A stretch of 43,880 nt of DNA from an uncultured Rhodospirillales bacterium (GTDB taxonomy: Bacteria; Pseudomonadota; Alphaproteobacteria; Reyranellales; Reyranellaceae): positions 1 to 43,880 of the forward strand of contig CADECW010000034.1 in assembly GCA_902825855.1 (NCBI GenBank), in the 5' to 3' direction. Below are positions 25,945 through 35,800 of this stretch, piece after piece. A model generated the notes under the pieces. The model was not told the origin of the DNA. It saw nothing but the letters and a program-made list of their open reading frames with translations, and made no database searches. The position numbers and the translations under genes are program-made. The number at the start of each line of letters is the position of its first letter. Position 1 is the stretch's first letter.

Positions 25945-26874
25945 CTAGTTCAAAAATTTCAGGTACTGGCCGACGAAGTCGCAGCCGACGTCCTTGGAAT
26001 ACGCTTCGATCAGCTTCTTGGTGATAGGCCCGGGCGTCTTGCCGTCAGCGACAGGTCCGCCGTTGAAGCTCCTCACCGGCAGGATGCAGAGGCTGGTCGA
26101 GGTCAGGAACATTTCCTCGGCGTTGGCAGCATCGAACAGGTCGATATCGCCCGCCGTGCACTTGATGCCGAGCCGCGTGGCCATGTCGATGGTCATCTGG
26201 CGGCTGACACCCGGCAGCACATACCGTTCGGACGGCGTGAACAGTTCGCCCTCGCGCACGATGAAGATGTTGCTGCCCAGGCCCTCGGCGAGATTGCCGT
26301 GCTCGTCCAGGAGGATCGCCCAGGCATTGGGGTTCAGTGCCTTCACCGGCTTCTCGGCGACGATCATGTTGAGGTAGTTGTGCGTCTTGGCGCGCGGCGA
26401 GAGCATCGACGGCGCCGTGCGGCGCACGGTCGTGGTGATGACCTCCGCGCCGTCACGGTACAACGGCGCGCGCGCCTTCAGCGGCAGCGGCAGAACCTCG
26501 ATCACGACGTTGGGGCCAGTGTGGTCCCAGCCCTCGTCGCCCACGGCATCGACGCCGCGGCTGACGCGCTGGCCGACCCACCAGTCGCCGACGGCGGGCC
26601 GCAGATGCTCGTTGCGCGCCACGACCTCCTCGCTGTGCGCCACCATTTCCTTCGGGCCGATGCCGGGATCGATCTGCAGGTAGCGCAGGGAACGGTAGAA
26701 GCGGTCGATATGCTCCTTCAGCCGGAACGGCTTGCCCTCGAACGTGCGGGTCATGTCGAAGGCGCCGTCGCCGTACTTCCAGCTACGGTCGCGGAACGGG
26801 ATCATGACCTGGCCTTCCGGCATGAAATTGCCGTTGAACCAGGCGATGCGTTGATTGCTGAGCTGCTGGGCCAT
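25945..26874 (-). CDS. class IV PLP aminotransferase (branched-chain aminotransferase-like)
   Basis: Fold type IV transaminase, 309 residues. The Schiff-base lysine is K163 in SPRAKTHNYLNM, the cofactor-nitrogen glutamate is E198 in NLAEGLGSNIFIV, and VLPGVSRQMTIDMATRLGI is the phosphate-binding region typical of BCAT, D-amino acid transaminase and aminodeoxychorismate lyase. An IlvE-like BCAT is the commonest annotation, but D-amino acid or amine transaminase activity cannot be excluded by eye. I start at the ATG at 26874, five bases after GGAGA; the ATG at 26886 would place that ribosome site inside the gene. Divergent from the class III aminotransferase. Confidence 0.88.
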   Translation of the reverse strand: MAQQLSNQRIAWFNGNFMPEGQVMIPFRDRSWKYGDGAFDMTRTFEGKPFRLKEHIDRFYRSLRYLQIDPGIGPKEMVAHSEEVVARNEHLRPAVGDWWVGQRVSRGVDAVGDEGWDHTGPNVVIEVLPLPLKARAPLYRDGAEVITTTVRRTAPSMLSPRAKTHNYLNMIVAEKPVKALNPNAWAILLDEHGNLAEGLGSNIFIVREGELFTPSERYVLPGVSRQMTIDMATRLGIKCTAGDIDLFDAANAEEMFLTSTSLCILPVRSFNGGPVADGKTPGPITKKLIEAYSKDVGCDFVGQYLKFLN

Positions 26875-27116
26875 GCCGTTCTCCATTGCTGGACGTAGTC
26901 GTATTGCCGGAATGCCACCGTATCATCGGCGAGTTGGGCGACGTAGGACAGGGGTAGATCGGTATCGTTCTCGATTTCCCGGCGGGCTGCAACCGCATCG
27001 CGGGCCTGCCAGGCACCAATGATGCGAGGGGCACACGGACAGACCGATTGCGTGCGTTGATGCCCCCAGTTCGCGACATTAGAGTTCTCGCGATCACAGA
27101 TCTCGGTGAGCGAAGC

Positions 27117-28418
27117 ATGCGCCGTTACGACAAGTCGATCGAACTCTACACCCGGACGAAACGGCATCTCGCCGGAGGCGTCAGCAGCAACGTGCGCTAC
27201 GCCAGCACGCCGGTGCCGCTCTTCTTCACCCGCGGCGAGGGCGCGCGGCTGTACGACGTCGATGGCAACGTCTATATCGACTATGTCCTGGGCAACGGCC
27301 CCGCGATCCTGGGTCATGCGCCGCGGCCGGTCATCGAGGCGGTGGCGCAGAGCCTGGCCGACGGCCAGGTCTACGCGGCCCAGCATCCGCGCGAGACCGA
27401 GCTGGCCGAGCGCCTGTGTCGCCTGTTGCCCGGGGCCGAGGTCGTGCGCTTCGCCACGTCCGGCACCGAGGCCGTCCTCATGGCGATGCGGCTTGCCCGC
27501 GCCTTCACCGGCCGCGACAAGATCCTGAAGTTCGAAGGCCACTATCACGGCTGGAGCGACCAGGCCTACATCAGCGCGCGGCCGTCACTGAACGAGGCGG
27601 GGCCGGCCGGCGAACCGGTGCCGGTCGCGGGATCGCCCGGCATCCCGGCAAGCGTGCTGCAGGACGTCGTGGTCGCCGGCTGGAACGACCTGGCCGCTGT
27701 TGAGGCCGCATTCGAGCGCCATCCTGGCCAGATCGCCGCCGTCATCATGGAGCCGGTGATGGTGAATGGCGGCGCCGTGGTGGCCGAGGCGGGCTATCTC
27801 GCGGCCGTGCGCGATCTCTGCCGCCACAAGGGGTCGCTGTTCATCTGTGACGAAGTCATCACCGGCTTCCGCGTCGGCCTGCGCGGAGCGCAGGGACGGT
27901 TCGGCGTGACAGCCGACCTCGCAGTCTACGCCAAGGCCGTCGCAGCGGGCTTTCCGCTTGCCATGGTCGCCGGTCGGCGCGACGTCATGGATACGCTTTT
28001 GGACAAGGGCGTGATGCATGGCGGCACCTACAACGGCAATGTGCAGAGCATGGCGGCCGCCAACGCCGCCCTCGACGAGCTGGGGCGCGACGACGGCGCG
28101 GTCTATCGCGACCTGGAGCGGCGCGGCACGCGGCTGATGCAGGGCCTTGCAGCGCTGGCCGGCAAGCATCGCCTGCCGATGCGCGTGCAGGGGTTGCCGG
28201 CGATCTTCCAGGTCTTCTTCGGCGGTGGCCCGGCGCTGCGCAACTACCGCGAGACCGACGCCTGCGACCGCGACGCCATCCTCGCTTTCCATCACGCGCT
28301 GCAGGAGGAGGGCGTTCGCATCAACCAGGCGGGCAAGTGGTTCCTGTCGACGGCGCACGACGATGCCATCATCGACGAGTCGCTGGCCGCGGCCGATCGC
28401 GCCATGGCAGCGCTGTGA
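27117..28418 (+). CDS. class III aminotransferase / glutamate-1-semialdehyde aminomutase-like
   Basis: Fold type I PLP enzyme of 433 residues. SNVRYASTPVPLFFTRGEGARL near the N-terminus, RFATSGTEAVLMAMRLAR (111-128), FEGHYHGWSD (139-148), the cofactor aspartate in CDEVITGFR (244-252) and the Schiff-base lysine K273 in YAKAVAAGFP are those of the HemL-like group. Alphaproteobacteria make 5-aminolevulinate by the HemA (ALAS) route, so this is probably a paralogue acting on another amino acid or beta-amino acid rather than a haem enzyme. The start at 27117 matches the family; an in-frame extension to 27048 is not conserved-looking. It diverges from the class IV aminotransferase across 242 bases. 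Confidence 0.87.
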   Translation: MRRYDKSIELYTRTKRHLAGGVSSNVRYASTPVPLFFTRGEGARLYDVDGNVYIDYVLGNGPAILGHAPRPVIEAVAQSLADGQVYAAQHPRETELAERLCRLLPGAEVVRFATSGTEAVLMAMRLARAFTGRDKILKFEGHYHGWSDQAYISARPSLNEAGPAGEPVPVAGSPGIPASVLQDVVVAGWNDLAAVEAAFERHPGQIAAVIMEPVMVNGGAVVAEAGYLAAVRDLCRHKGSLFICDEVITGFRVGLRGAQGRFGVTADLAVYAKAVAAGFPLAMVAGRRDVMDTLLDKGVMHGGTYNGNVQSMAAANAALDELGRDDGAVYRDLERRGTRLMQGLAALAGKHRLPMRVQGLPAIFQVFFGGGPALRNYRETDACDRDAILAFHHALQEEGVRINQAGKWFLSTAHDDAIIDESLAAADRAMAAL

Positions 28419-28500
28419 TGAGCGACGTCGCCTCGAGGGCCACCTCTCTCGCACACTCGATCGGCCCTGCTAGAAGTATCGCAGCATTTCGGAGGAAACG

Positions 28501-29406
28501 ATGAACTATCCGAGGCAAGTGCGACTGGTTGAGGTAGGACCGCGCGATGGCCTGCAGAACGAGGCCAGGCCGGTGCCGGTCGAGGCAAAGGTCGCGCTGA
28601 TCGATGCTCTCTCGGCGGCGGGCCATTCCGCTGTCGAGGCGGGCAGTTTCGTGTCGCCCAAGTGGGTCCCGCAAATGGCCAGTACCGATGAGGTCATGAC
28701 ACGCATCAAGCGCGAGCCGGGCGTCCGCTATCCTGTGCTGGTGCCCAACAAGCAGGGCATGAACAGCGCCATCGAAGCCAAATGCGAGGAGATCGCCATT
28801 TTCACCGCGGCTTCGGAGGCCTTCTGCCGCAAGAACACGAACTGTTCCATCGATGAAAGCTTCGCCCGCTTCGAGCCTGTGATGGAGGCGGCGCAGAAGC
28901 ACGACATCAAGGTTCGGGGCTACGTCTCGACCGTGATCGCTTGCCCCTATGACGGAAAAGTCGCGCCGGCCAAGGTTGCCGAAGTTTCAGAACGGCTGTG
29001 GCGCATGGGCTGCTACGAGGTCTCGCTGGGAGACACGATAGGAGTCGGCACTCCCGGCGAATGCGTCGCAATGATCGACGCGGTTGCGGAGAAGGTGCCG
29101 CGGGAGAAGATTGCGGCGCATTTCCACGACACCTACGGCCAGTCGCTGGCCAACATCCTGGCGGTGATGGAGCGCGGCATCGCCGTGTTCGATACTGCCG
29201 TTGCCGGGCTCGGCGGTTGTCCCTATGCCAAGGGCGCCTCGGGCAATGTCGGGACCGAGGACGTGATCTATCTGATGAACGGGCTCCGCATCGAGCATGG
29301 CGTCGACCTCGACGCCATTGCGCGGGCAGGCCGTGAGATCTGCCTGGCCCTCGGCCGCGAGCCTGCCTCGAAGGTCGCGCAGGCCTTGAAGGCGAAAGCG
29401 GCATGA
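28501..29406 (+). CDS. mvaB: hydroxymethylglutaryl-CoA lyase
   Basis: Cleaves HMG-CoA to acetoacetate and acetyl-CoA, the last step of leucine degradation. The 301-residue TIM barrel has R15 and D16 (EVGPRDGLQNE), the metal histidines H207 and H209 (AAHFHDTYG), and the flexible active-site loop with C240 in GLGGCPYAKGASGNVGTED. All catalytic residues are present. GGAGGAAACG lies directly before the ATG. It completes the pathway started by mccB/mccA (17.5-21.9 kb), although separated from them by unrelated genes. Confidence 0.96.
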   Translation: MNYPRQVRLVEVGPRDGLQNEARPVPVEAKVALIDALSAAGHSAVEAGSFVSPKWVPQMASTDEVMTRIKREPGVRYPVLVPNKQGMNSAIEAKCEEIAIFTAASEAFCRKNTNCSIDESFARFEPVMEAAQKHDIKVRGYVSTVIACPYDGKVAPAKVAEVSERLWRMGCYEVSLGDTIGVGTPGECVAMIDAVAEKVPREKIAAHFHDTYGQSLANILAVMERGIAVFDTAVAGLGGCPYAKGASGNVGTEDVIYLMNGLRIEHGVDLDAIARAGREICLALGREPASKVAQALKAKAA

Positions 29407-29467
29407 TCCCGGCCTGGACCGTGGGCCGGAGAGTGCAATATCGTGGAGCGGGAGGATCTGCTCGACC

Positions 29468-29776
29468 ATGACCACGATCGAAGCCTTTCGTTCCAGCGTG
29501 TCGGCGGCGGCGCCGCCGGCCGATGCCGGACCTGCCCTGCAGGCTCTGTGGTGGGCACTGCGCGGCGATTGGAACCGCGCCCACCAGTGCGTGCAACAGC
29601 ATGAAGGCGAGGCCGACTGCGACTGGGTGCACGCCCATCTGCATCGCCAGGAAGGCGACATGAGCAACGCCGGCGGCTGGTACCGTCGCGCCGGCAAGCC
29701 GGTGTGCGACCTGTCGCTGCAGGACGAGTGGAGCCTGATCGCCGGCGAGATGCTGGCGCGCAACAGCCAGCAGTAA
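29468..29776 (+). CDS. conserved hypothetical His/Cys-rich small protein
   Basis: A 102-residue protein of unknown function. A helical segment ALQALWWALRGDWNRAHQ (24-40) resembles one TPR-like hairpin. It is followed by a dense set of potential metal ligands: H39, C41, H45, C51, H55, H57 and H59, then GDMSNAGGWYRRAGKP (63-78), which I recognise as the conserved core of a widespread uncharacterised family. Codon use matches the neighbours. It lies between HMG-CoA lyase and the LysE exporter on the same strand, with gaps of 61 and 48 bases. Confidence 0.75.
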   Translation: MTTIEAFRSSVSAAAPPADAGPALQALWWALRGDWNRAHQCVQQHEGEADCDWVHAHLHRQEGDMSNAGGWYRRAGKPVCDLSLQDEWSLIAGEMLARNSQQ

Positions 29777-29824
29777 CGCACGAACGTTCAAGACCTCGGA
29801 CGCGACAACCGCGATATCGAGGTC

Positions 29825-30415
29825 ATGGATGGTCTGTCCGGTTTTCTTCTCGCCGCCCTCGCCCTGACCGGAAGCCCCGGTCCGGCGACGCTCAGCCTCA
29901 CGGCAACCGGGGCAGCCTTCGGCGCTGGCCGGGGCATGGCTTATCTCGCCGGCATCGTCGTCGGCATGATGCTGGTCATGGCCGCGGTGGCGGCCGGCCT
30001 GGTCGGACTGCTGATGGCCGTGCCCGGCGCCACTCCCGTCGTCACCGTGCTTGCGGGGGCCTATTTCCTCTACCTCGCCTGGCGCATCGCCATGGCGCCG
30101 CCATTGAGCGATGACGGCGCCCGGCGCCATGCTCCCACCTTCATCGCAGGCTTGGCGTTGTCGCTGGTCAATCCCAAGGGCTACGCCGCCATGGCGGCGC
30201 TCTATTCCGGCTTCGCGCTGGTGCCCGACCGGGTAGGGGCGGATGCCGCGGTCAAGATGGCGGTGCTGACCGTGATCATCTTCGCAGTGAATGTCGCCTG
30301 GCTGCTGGCGGGGGCTGGCCTCACGCGGTTCTTCCGCGAGCCGCGCAGCAACCGGCTGATCAACATTGCCTTTGCCGCGCTGCTGGTCGCCTCGGCGGTA
30401 TTCGCCGTTGTCTAG
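29825..30415 (+). CDS. LysE/RhtB family amino-acid exporter
   Basis: Inner-membrane exporter of 196 residues with about six hydrophobic segments. The N-terminal LTGSPGPATLSLTATGAAFG (17-36) is the LysE/RhtB signature, and FIAGLALSLVNPKGYAAMAAL (about 102-122) is the second conserved block. The family exports lysine, homoserine, threonine and similar solutes; the substrate here is unknown. Last gene of the rightward run; the following 329 bases contain no recognised gene. Confidence 0.88.
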   Translation: MDGLSGFLLAALALTGSPGPATLSLTATGAAFGAGRGMAYLAGIVVGMMLVMAAVAAGLVGLLMAVPGATPVVTVLAGAYFLYLAWRIAMAPPLSDDGARRHAPTFIAGLALSLVNPKGYAAMAALYSGFALVPDRVGADAAVKMAVLTVIIFAVNVAWLLAGAGLTRFFREPRSNRLINIAFAALLVASAVFAVV

Positions 30416-30744
30416 CGGCTTGGGGGCCATACGGTGCGAAAAACTCCCGACGACGAAACTGGCGCTCGTAACCATAGTCCTTGACAGATTCATACTTCAG
30501 TTATATTTTCGGGCCCCTGCACTGTTCCCGTGCTACCGCTCTTTGCATTGTTGAATCCGAAACCAGAAGGAGTGCGACCGATACCCTTGCGAGAGGAGCG
30601 GCCGGACCATCACGCACTGGCTGGTCGATTCGGGCCCTCGCTCACACCGAAAAGTGGTAGCGCAATTAGCGTAACTGTCTGAATGCCTCGCCCGGCGCCG
30701 AACCGCCGGCAGGTCAAACCCGCGAAAACCTCTATGACGAGGTA
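30416..30744. other. intergenic stretch between convergent genes
   Basis: The gap between the ends of the LysE-type gene and pbpC. It is clearly more A/T-rich than the neighbourhood around 30460-30560. No coding frame with a ribosome site is convincing; the best, a GTG frame of about 36 codons near 30570, has its AAGGAG overlapping the start. The main feature is a promoter-like sequence at 30481-30509. Confidence 0.6.
30481..30509 (+). promoter_or_regulatory. orphan sigma-70-like promoter
   Basis: A perfect -35 TTGACA (30481-30486), 17-base spacer and -10 TATTTT (30504-30509, 4 of 6). It points right into the A/T-rich intergenic stretch and towards the 3' end of pbpC, with no recognised gene in front of it. 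A small RNA or an antisense transcript over pbpC is possible. Confidence 0.4.
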
Positions 30745-32871
30745 TCAGCGTCTTTCGACGATGCGCACTGTGACGGCACTGGAATGTCCGGCCTCGTCGA
30801 CGACGGCGACGCGTACAAGGCCAGGACCGTCGGGCACCCAGTTCGTGGTGTCTATCGGACGGCCATCGATCAGCCAGCGCAGGCTGCCCCTGCCGCCCTT
30901 GGCAGTGAGCGGCACGGCCTCGCTGGCAGCGAGCTCGATGCGGGCGTCGGCCGGCGGGTAGGCGATGCGCAGGCTGCCCGGTTCGGCGGTCGGCCCCAGC
31001 GAGCGCATGCGCACTGGCAGATCGCGCCACGAGGCGACGCGGAGAACGTCGGGCGGCGGCGGCTTCGCGATGTTGTCCTCCGCCGGCAGGCGGCTAAATG
31101 CCTTGAACAGGACGGGCAGGGCGGCGTGGCGACCGAGCTGGCCCGGCCGCGACGTGCCGTCGGCATGGCCGACCCACACGACGACCGTCCAGTTGGCGCT
31201 GTAACCGGCGGCCCAGGCATCGCGGAAACCGGCCGACGTGCCGGTCTTGAAAGCGATGCGGCGCTCGCGCAGGCCGACCGGGAGATTGGCGAAGCCGTCG
31301 GGCAGCGGCGCCTCGGCGAGCACGTCGCCGACGTACCAGACTGCCGCCGGCCCGATCAGGCGCACGGGCTGCCGCGCGGCGCGGTCGCGGCGGATCGTGG
31401 GTGGCGCGAACGCGCCGTCGCGCGCCAGCCCCGCATAGAGCCCGGCCATCTCGAGCGGCGAGACGGTGGCGCTGCCAAGCGCAATGCCCAGCGACGCGCC
31501 AGTATCACCGGGCGGCAGGCCGGGGGCCACGCCCGCCGTGCGCAAGGTCGACAGGAATCGCTGCGGCCCGACCTTCTCCAGCGCCAGCACCGCCGGCACG
31601 TTGAGAGACTGCTGCAGGGCGCGGCGCACGGTGACGGAGCCCTGGTGGTCGCGGTCGAAGTTCCGCGGCAGCCAGTCGCGGAAGCGCACCGGAACGTCTT
31701 CGATCTGCGATTCCGGATGAAGCGTGCGGTCGTCGAACGCCATGGCGTAGATCAACGGCTTCAGCGCGGAGCCCGGCGAGCGATGCGCCCGTACCAGGTC
31801 GACCTGGCCGGCGCGCCCGAAGTAATCCGACCCGCCCTGCCAGGCGACGACGGTGCCCGTGCGATTGTCGACCGCGACGATGGCAATGTCCGGCCGGTCG
31901 GCGATGCGGCCGCGCTCCTCGCGCGCGAGCTGGAGCATGGCCGCCTGAAGCTCGAAGCGGATGGTCGTCGGCACGAGGGTGCCCGGCGACTGGGCGGCAA
32001 GCCAAGCCGAGAGATGGGGCGCGTGCAGCGGCATGGCGAGCCGACGGCTGGGTACCGGTCGGGTCGATGCGAGGTCCGCCAAGGACGCGTCGATCACTCC
32101 GTGCTGCAACCCGCGCTCGAGCACGCGCTCGCGCGCGGCCTGAGCCGCGGCGGGCGATCGGTCGGGCCGGCGGCGCTCGGGCGATTGCGGGATGGCGACC
32201 AGGAGGGCCGCCTCGGCGGCGTTGAGGTGCCTGGGCTCCTTGCCGAAATAGGCGAACGAAGCAGCGCGCACCCCCTCGAGGTTGCCGCCCATCGGCGCCA
32301 GGGTGAGGTAGATGCCCAGCACCTCGCGCTTGGAATACCGCCATTCCAGCTGCAGGGCGCGCGCGGACTGCAGCAGCTTGGTGCCGAGCGTGCGCCGCGG
32401 CCCGATCCGGAAGAACTCGGGCTCGAGGAGCCGCGCGGCCTGCATGGAAAGCGTGCTGGCACCCGAGACGATGCGGCCGCGGCTGATCCACTGCTCGGCG
32501 GCACGAACGGCGGCAAGGGGATCGACGCCCCAGTGGCCATCGAAACGGCGATCCTCATAGGCCTTGAGCATGGCGACATAGACCGGGTCGACGTCGTCGA
32601 CCACCGTCCTGAGCCGCCACTTGCCGTCGGCGGTGGTGAAGGCGCGCAGGAGGCGGCCATTCGCATCGACGATCTCCGTCGACCGGTCGTCGTAGCGCGC
32701 GAGGTTGGGCGGGAAGAGCCGGTCGAGCGCCAATGCGGTTGCCGCCAATGAACACGCGGCGAGAACGAAGCCGATCAATAGACCACGCACCTTCCCCCCC
32801 AGCGAAGCCGGGGAGGTGTCGCCGCCGTACTGCGACGGTGGAGGCATGGTCCTGGATCCGGCGGTGCGCAT
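30745..32871 (-). CDS. pbpC: penicillin-binding protein 1C (bifunctional transglycosylase/transpeptidase)
   Basis: Class A PBP of 708 residues anchored by one helix (about 28-50). The GT51 glycosyltransferase domain (about 60-235) has its catalytic glutamate E106 in AYEDRRFDGHWGVDP, then GASTLSMQ and KLLQSARALQLEW. The transpeptidase domain has S368 and K371 in RSPGSALKP, SLN at 422-424 and KTGTS at 542-546. A C-terminal PBP1C-specific domain (about 620-708) ends in TVRIVERR. The ATG at 32871 lies five bases after the stop of the alpha-2-macroglobulin gene with AGAGG between, so the two are co-translated. The yfhM-pbpC pairing is established in other proteobacteria. Confidence 0.95.
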   Translation of the reverse strand: MRTAGSRTMPPPSQYGGDTSPASLGGKVRGLLIGFVLAACSLAATALALDRLFPPNLARYDDRSTEIVDANGRLLRAFTTADGKWRLRTVVDDVDPVYVAMLKAYEDRRFDGHWGVDPLAAVRAAEQWISRGRIVSGASTLSMQAARLLEPEFFRIGPRRTLGTKLLQSARALQLEWRYSKREVLGIYLTLAPMGGNLEGVRAASFAYFGKEPRHLNAAEAALLVAIPQSPERRRPDRSPAAAQAARERVLERGLQHGVIDASLADLASTRPVPSRRLAMPLHAPHLSAWLAAQSPGTLVPTTIRFELQAAMLQLAREERGRIADRPDIAIVAVDNRTGTVVAWQGGSDYFGRAGQVDLVRAHRSPGSALKPLIYAMAFDDRTLHPESQIEDVPVRFRDWLPRNFDRDHQGSVTVRRALQQSLNVPAVLALEKVGPQRFLSTLRTAGVAPGLPPGDTGASLGIALGSATVSPLEMAGLYAGLARDGAFAPPTIRRDRAARQPVRLIGPAAVWYVGDVLAEAPLPDGFANLPVGLRERRIAFKTGTSAGFRDAWAAGYSANWTVVVWVGHADGTSRPGQLGRHAALPVLFKAFSRLPAEDNIAKPPPPDVLRVASWRDLPVRMRSLGPTAEPGSLRIAYPPADARIELAASEAVPLTAKGGRGSLRWLIDGRPIDTTNWVPDGPGLVRVAVVDEAGHSSAVTVRIVERR

Positions 32872-32876
32872 CGCCT

Positions 32877-35800
32877 CTACCGTGGTGCGATCTCGACGCG
32901 GCCCATGGCGGTGCGGCCATAGACCCGCGGGGCGTACATGTCGGACACGTTCGTGGCCGGCAGGGCGAAGCTGCCGGGGGTCACGGCGCGCACGATGTAG
33001 GCGACATGGTAGGAGTTGATGCTGCGCTTCATGTCCTCATCGGAATCCCACCACGAGCGGTAGGTGCGCCGGCCGAGGTCGAACGAGGCGAAGAAGCGGT
33101 CGTCGCGGCCTTCGGCGATGCGCGTCTCGCTGAGCTTGGGCAGGAAGGCGAAGGATTTGGCCTTCTCCTCGGTCAGCACCGTCTCGATCTCGAAGCCGGC
33201 CGGCAGCAGGTCGAGCAGCGCCGCTTCGTGGTAACCACCCTCGATGTTGCGGCCGCTGATCGACACGATCAGCCGGTCGTTCTGGCGCAGGCGGCGCAGA
33301 TCGGCACGGCGGCCCTCCAGCGTCAGGAACTCGCGCTGCACGCTCAGCCCCTGAGTGGCGGCGGGCATCGGCTCGGTGGGCACACCACGTGCCGTGACCT
33401 GCATCCACAGCGTGCCGTCGCTTTCATTCTTCACGCGGACGCCGCGGGCGATTGCCGCCTGGTCGGGGTTGATCACGACCGGATCGCGCGTCCCCGTCTT
33501 GCGCTCGCCGTCGACGGAGTAGGCGAGCCCGCCACCGGAGCCCGCCATGGCGTGCGCCGCCATCACCAGCCAGGCCTGCTCCTGGGTCGTCGTGTAGTCG
33601 ACGTTGGCATTCAGCCGCTCGCCGACCAGGCTCGCGACCTGGGTGAAGCCCTCGCGACCACCCGCTTCCGCGGCCAGTGCCAGCAGGGCTGCGCGGTTGC
33701 GCAGCGCCGTGCCGTAGTAGTCATGGCGATCGACCGCATTGATCATGTCACGGGCCTTGGCAAAGGCCAGCCGTGCCCGGCCGGGCTCCGCCACGTGGTT
33801 CAGCGCTGCCGCGAGCTGCGCCCACGCGAGTCCGTCGCTGATCTTGCCGGCTTCGTTGTCCTGGAAGTAGCGGACGCGGCCGGGATCCGCCAGACCGGCC
33901 TTGGCAAGCACGTACCAGGCATAGGCCTGGGCGTTGGGCGAGAGCTTGTCGACCGTACGATTCAGCCAGGTCAGCCCGCGCTGCAGGGATGCCGACGGCA
34001 CGGCCATGTTCTGGTCGCGGGCGCGCAGCAGGAAGTCCATGGCATAGCTCTGCAGCCATTCGGCCGCAGGCGAGTAGGGACCCCACATGCCGAACGAGCC
34101 GTCGGGCAGCTGCATGTCGACGATTCGATAGACCGCCTCCTGGACGCGATCGTTGATGCGCGGATCGGCCGGGCCGTAACCCAGCAGTGCCACGTCGTTG
34201 TAGTAGAGCAGGGGCAAGGCCCGGCTCGTCGTCTGCTCGATGCAGCCGTATGGGTACTTGTCGAGCGCCCTCAGGAGGGCGGCGACATCGATGCCCGGGA
34301 TGCGTGTCAGCGACACCGCGACCCGCGGCGTGCCCGGCGCGAAGCTTGCCGTGACGTTGCGGTCCAGGGTGAGCTCGCGACCGGCGGCGAGCTGCGACAC
34401 CGTGTCGACAGCGCTCGGTGTCTGCGCCGGCCTCACCTGGATGTCCCATTCGCGGCGCACCGTGAAGTTGCCGGGACCCGCAAGCTCGACCGAGACCTTG
34501 CCGAAGCCGGCCTCGTTGTCGGCAACCAGCGGCCAGGTCAGCAGTTCGCGCTGTCCGGCGGCGAGACGCCGGACCTCGGCGACCGGCCGGTCGAGCGACA
34601 CCGCACCCGTGGCCTGCAGGGTCAGCCGGTACTCGCCGGCCTCGCCGTCGATGTTGTGCAGCGACAGCGCCAGCCGCCCGCGATCGTTGGGCGCCAGGAA
34701 ACGCGGCAGCACGACGTCGGCGCTCACCGCATCGCGTACATAGAGGCGCTTGTCGGTCGAGCCGACCCGGCTCTTGGCATAGGCCACCGCCATCAGCCGC
34801 AGCTGGCCGATGAAGTCGGGGACTTCCAGGGCGATCTTGGCCTCGCCGTTGCCGTCGAGCTTCACCGGACCGCTGAACAGCGCGACGGTACGTGTCGGCA
34901 CGATGTCGAGCCCGCCGATGTCGCCGGCGTCGCCGCCCACCCGTATGCGGCCGAGATCGTCGGCGCGGGTTTCCAGCAGGCGACCGTAGTCGTCGCGCAC
35001 CGCGAGACCGAGCCGCCGCTTGCCGAAGTAGTACTCCGCCGGATCGGGCGTCTTGAAGCGCGTGAGCTGCAGGATGCCCTCATCGACCGCCGCCAGCGTC
35101 ACGAACGCCTCTTCACCCTGGAGATTGCCGACTTTGACCGGTACCTCGATGCGTTGGCGCGGGGTGATCTTCTCAGGCGTACCGAGCTCGATTGCGAGCG
35201 TGCGCAGCTTGGGTTCCAGCCCCAGCCATGTCAGGCCGATGGCCCGAGTCGGCACGCGATCGGCCGGCTTGTCGAGAGGACGCCACGCCGTGACCAGCGC
35301 GTAGGCGCCGGGTCCCCAGTCGGCCGAGACCGGCACGTCGATGGTCGTGCCGCCGGCCGGCACGGTCACGTTGCGCGTGCTGAGGACGCGGTCCGTGGCG
35401 ATGGCCAGCATCGCCTCGCCCGCGAACGGCGCTTCGATGCGCACGCGCGCGGTCTCGCCTGGCTGGTAGCTCTCCTTGTCGCTGGCCACGCGCAGCGTGT
35501 CGGGCGTTTCCTCGCCGCTGTCCGACCCGCCGTACCAGCCGACGTAAAACTGCACCGTGCTGGTCGTCTTATTGGCGCGGTCGACCACCGTGAGGCGGTG
35601 CGGTCCCCAGCTCAGCCGGAACGAAAGCCGCGTCGGTGCATCGGCGCGCATCGATACGGTGTCGGCGGTGATCAGCCGGTCGTTGGCGATCGAATGCCAG
35701 CGCCAGCGCCCGTCGACTTCGTACCACTGGTAGTTCCAGTCGGTGCGCTCGACTTTGTACTCGATGCCGGCGCGCTCGACCTGCTTGCCGGCGCCGTCGA

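Noticed and set aside
26883..27060. A coding-like leftward frame (reading IENDTDLPLSYVAQLADDTVAF) upstream of the class IV aminotransferase
   Set aside because: No ATG, GTG or TTG start in frame, and it runs out of frame into the aminotransferase; at most a remnant.
30570..30680. A GTG frame of about 36 codons after AAGGAG in the LysE-pbpC gap
   Set aside because: The ribosome site overlaps the start codon and the peptide has no recognisable feature.
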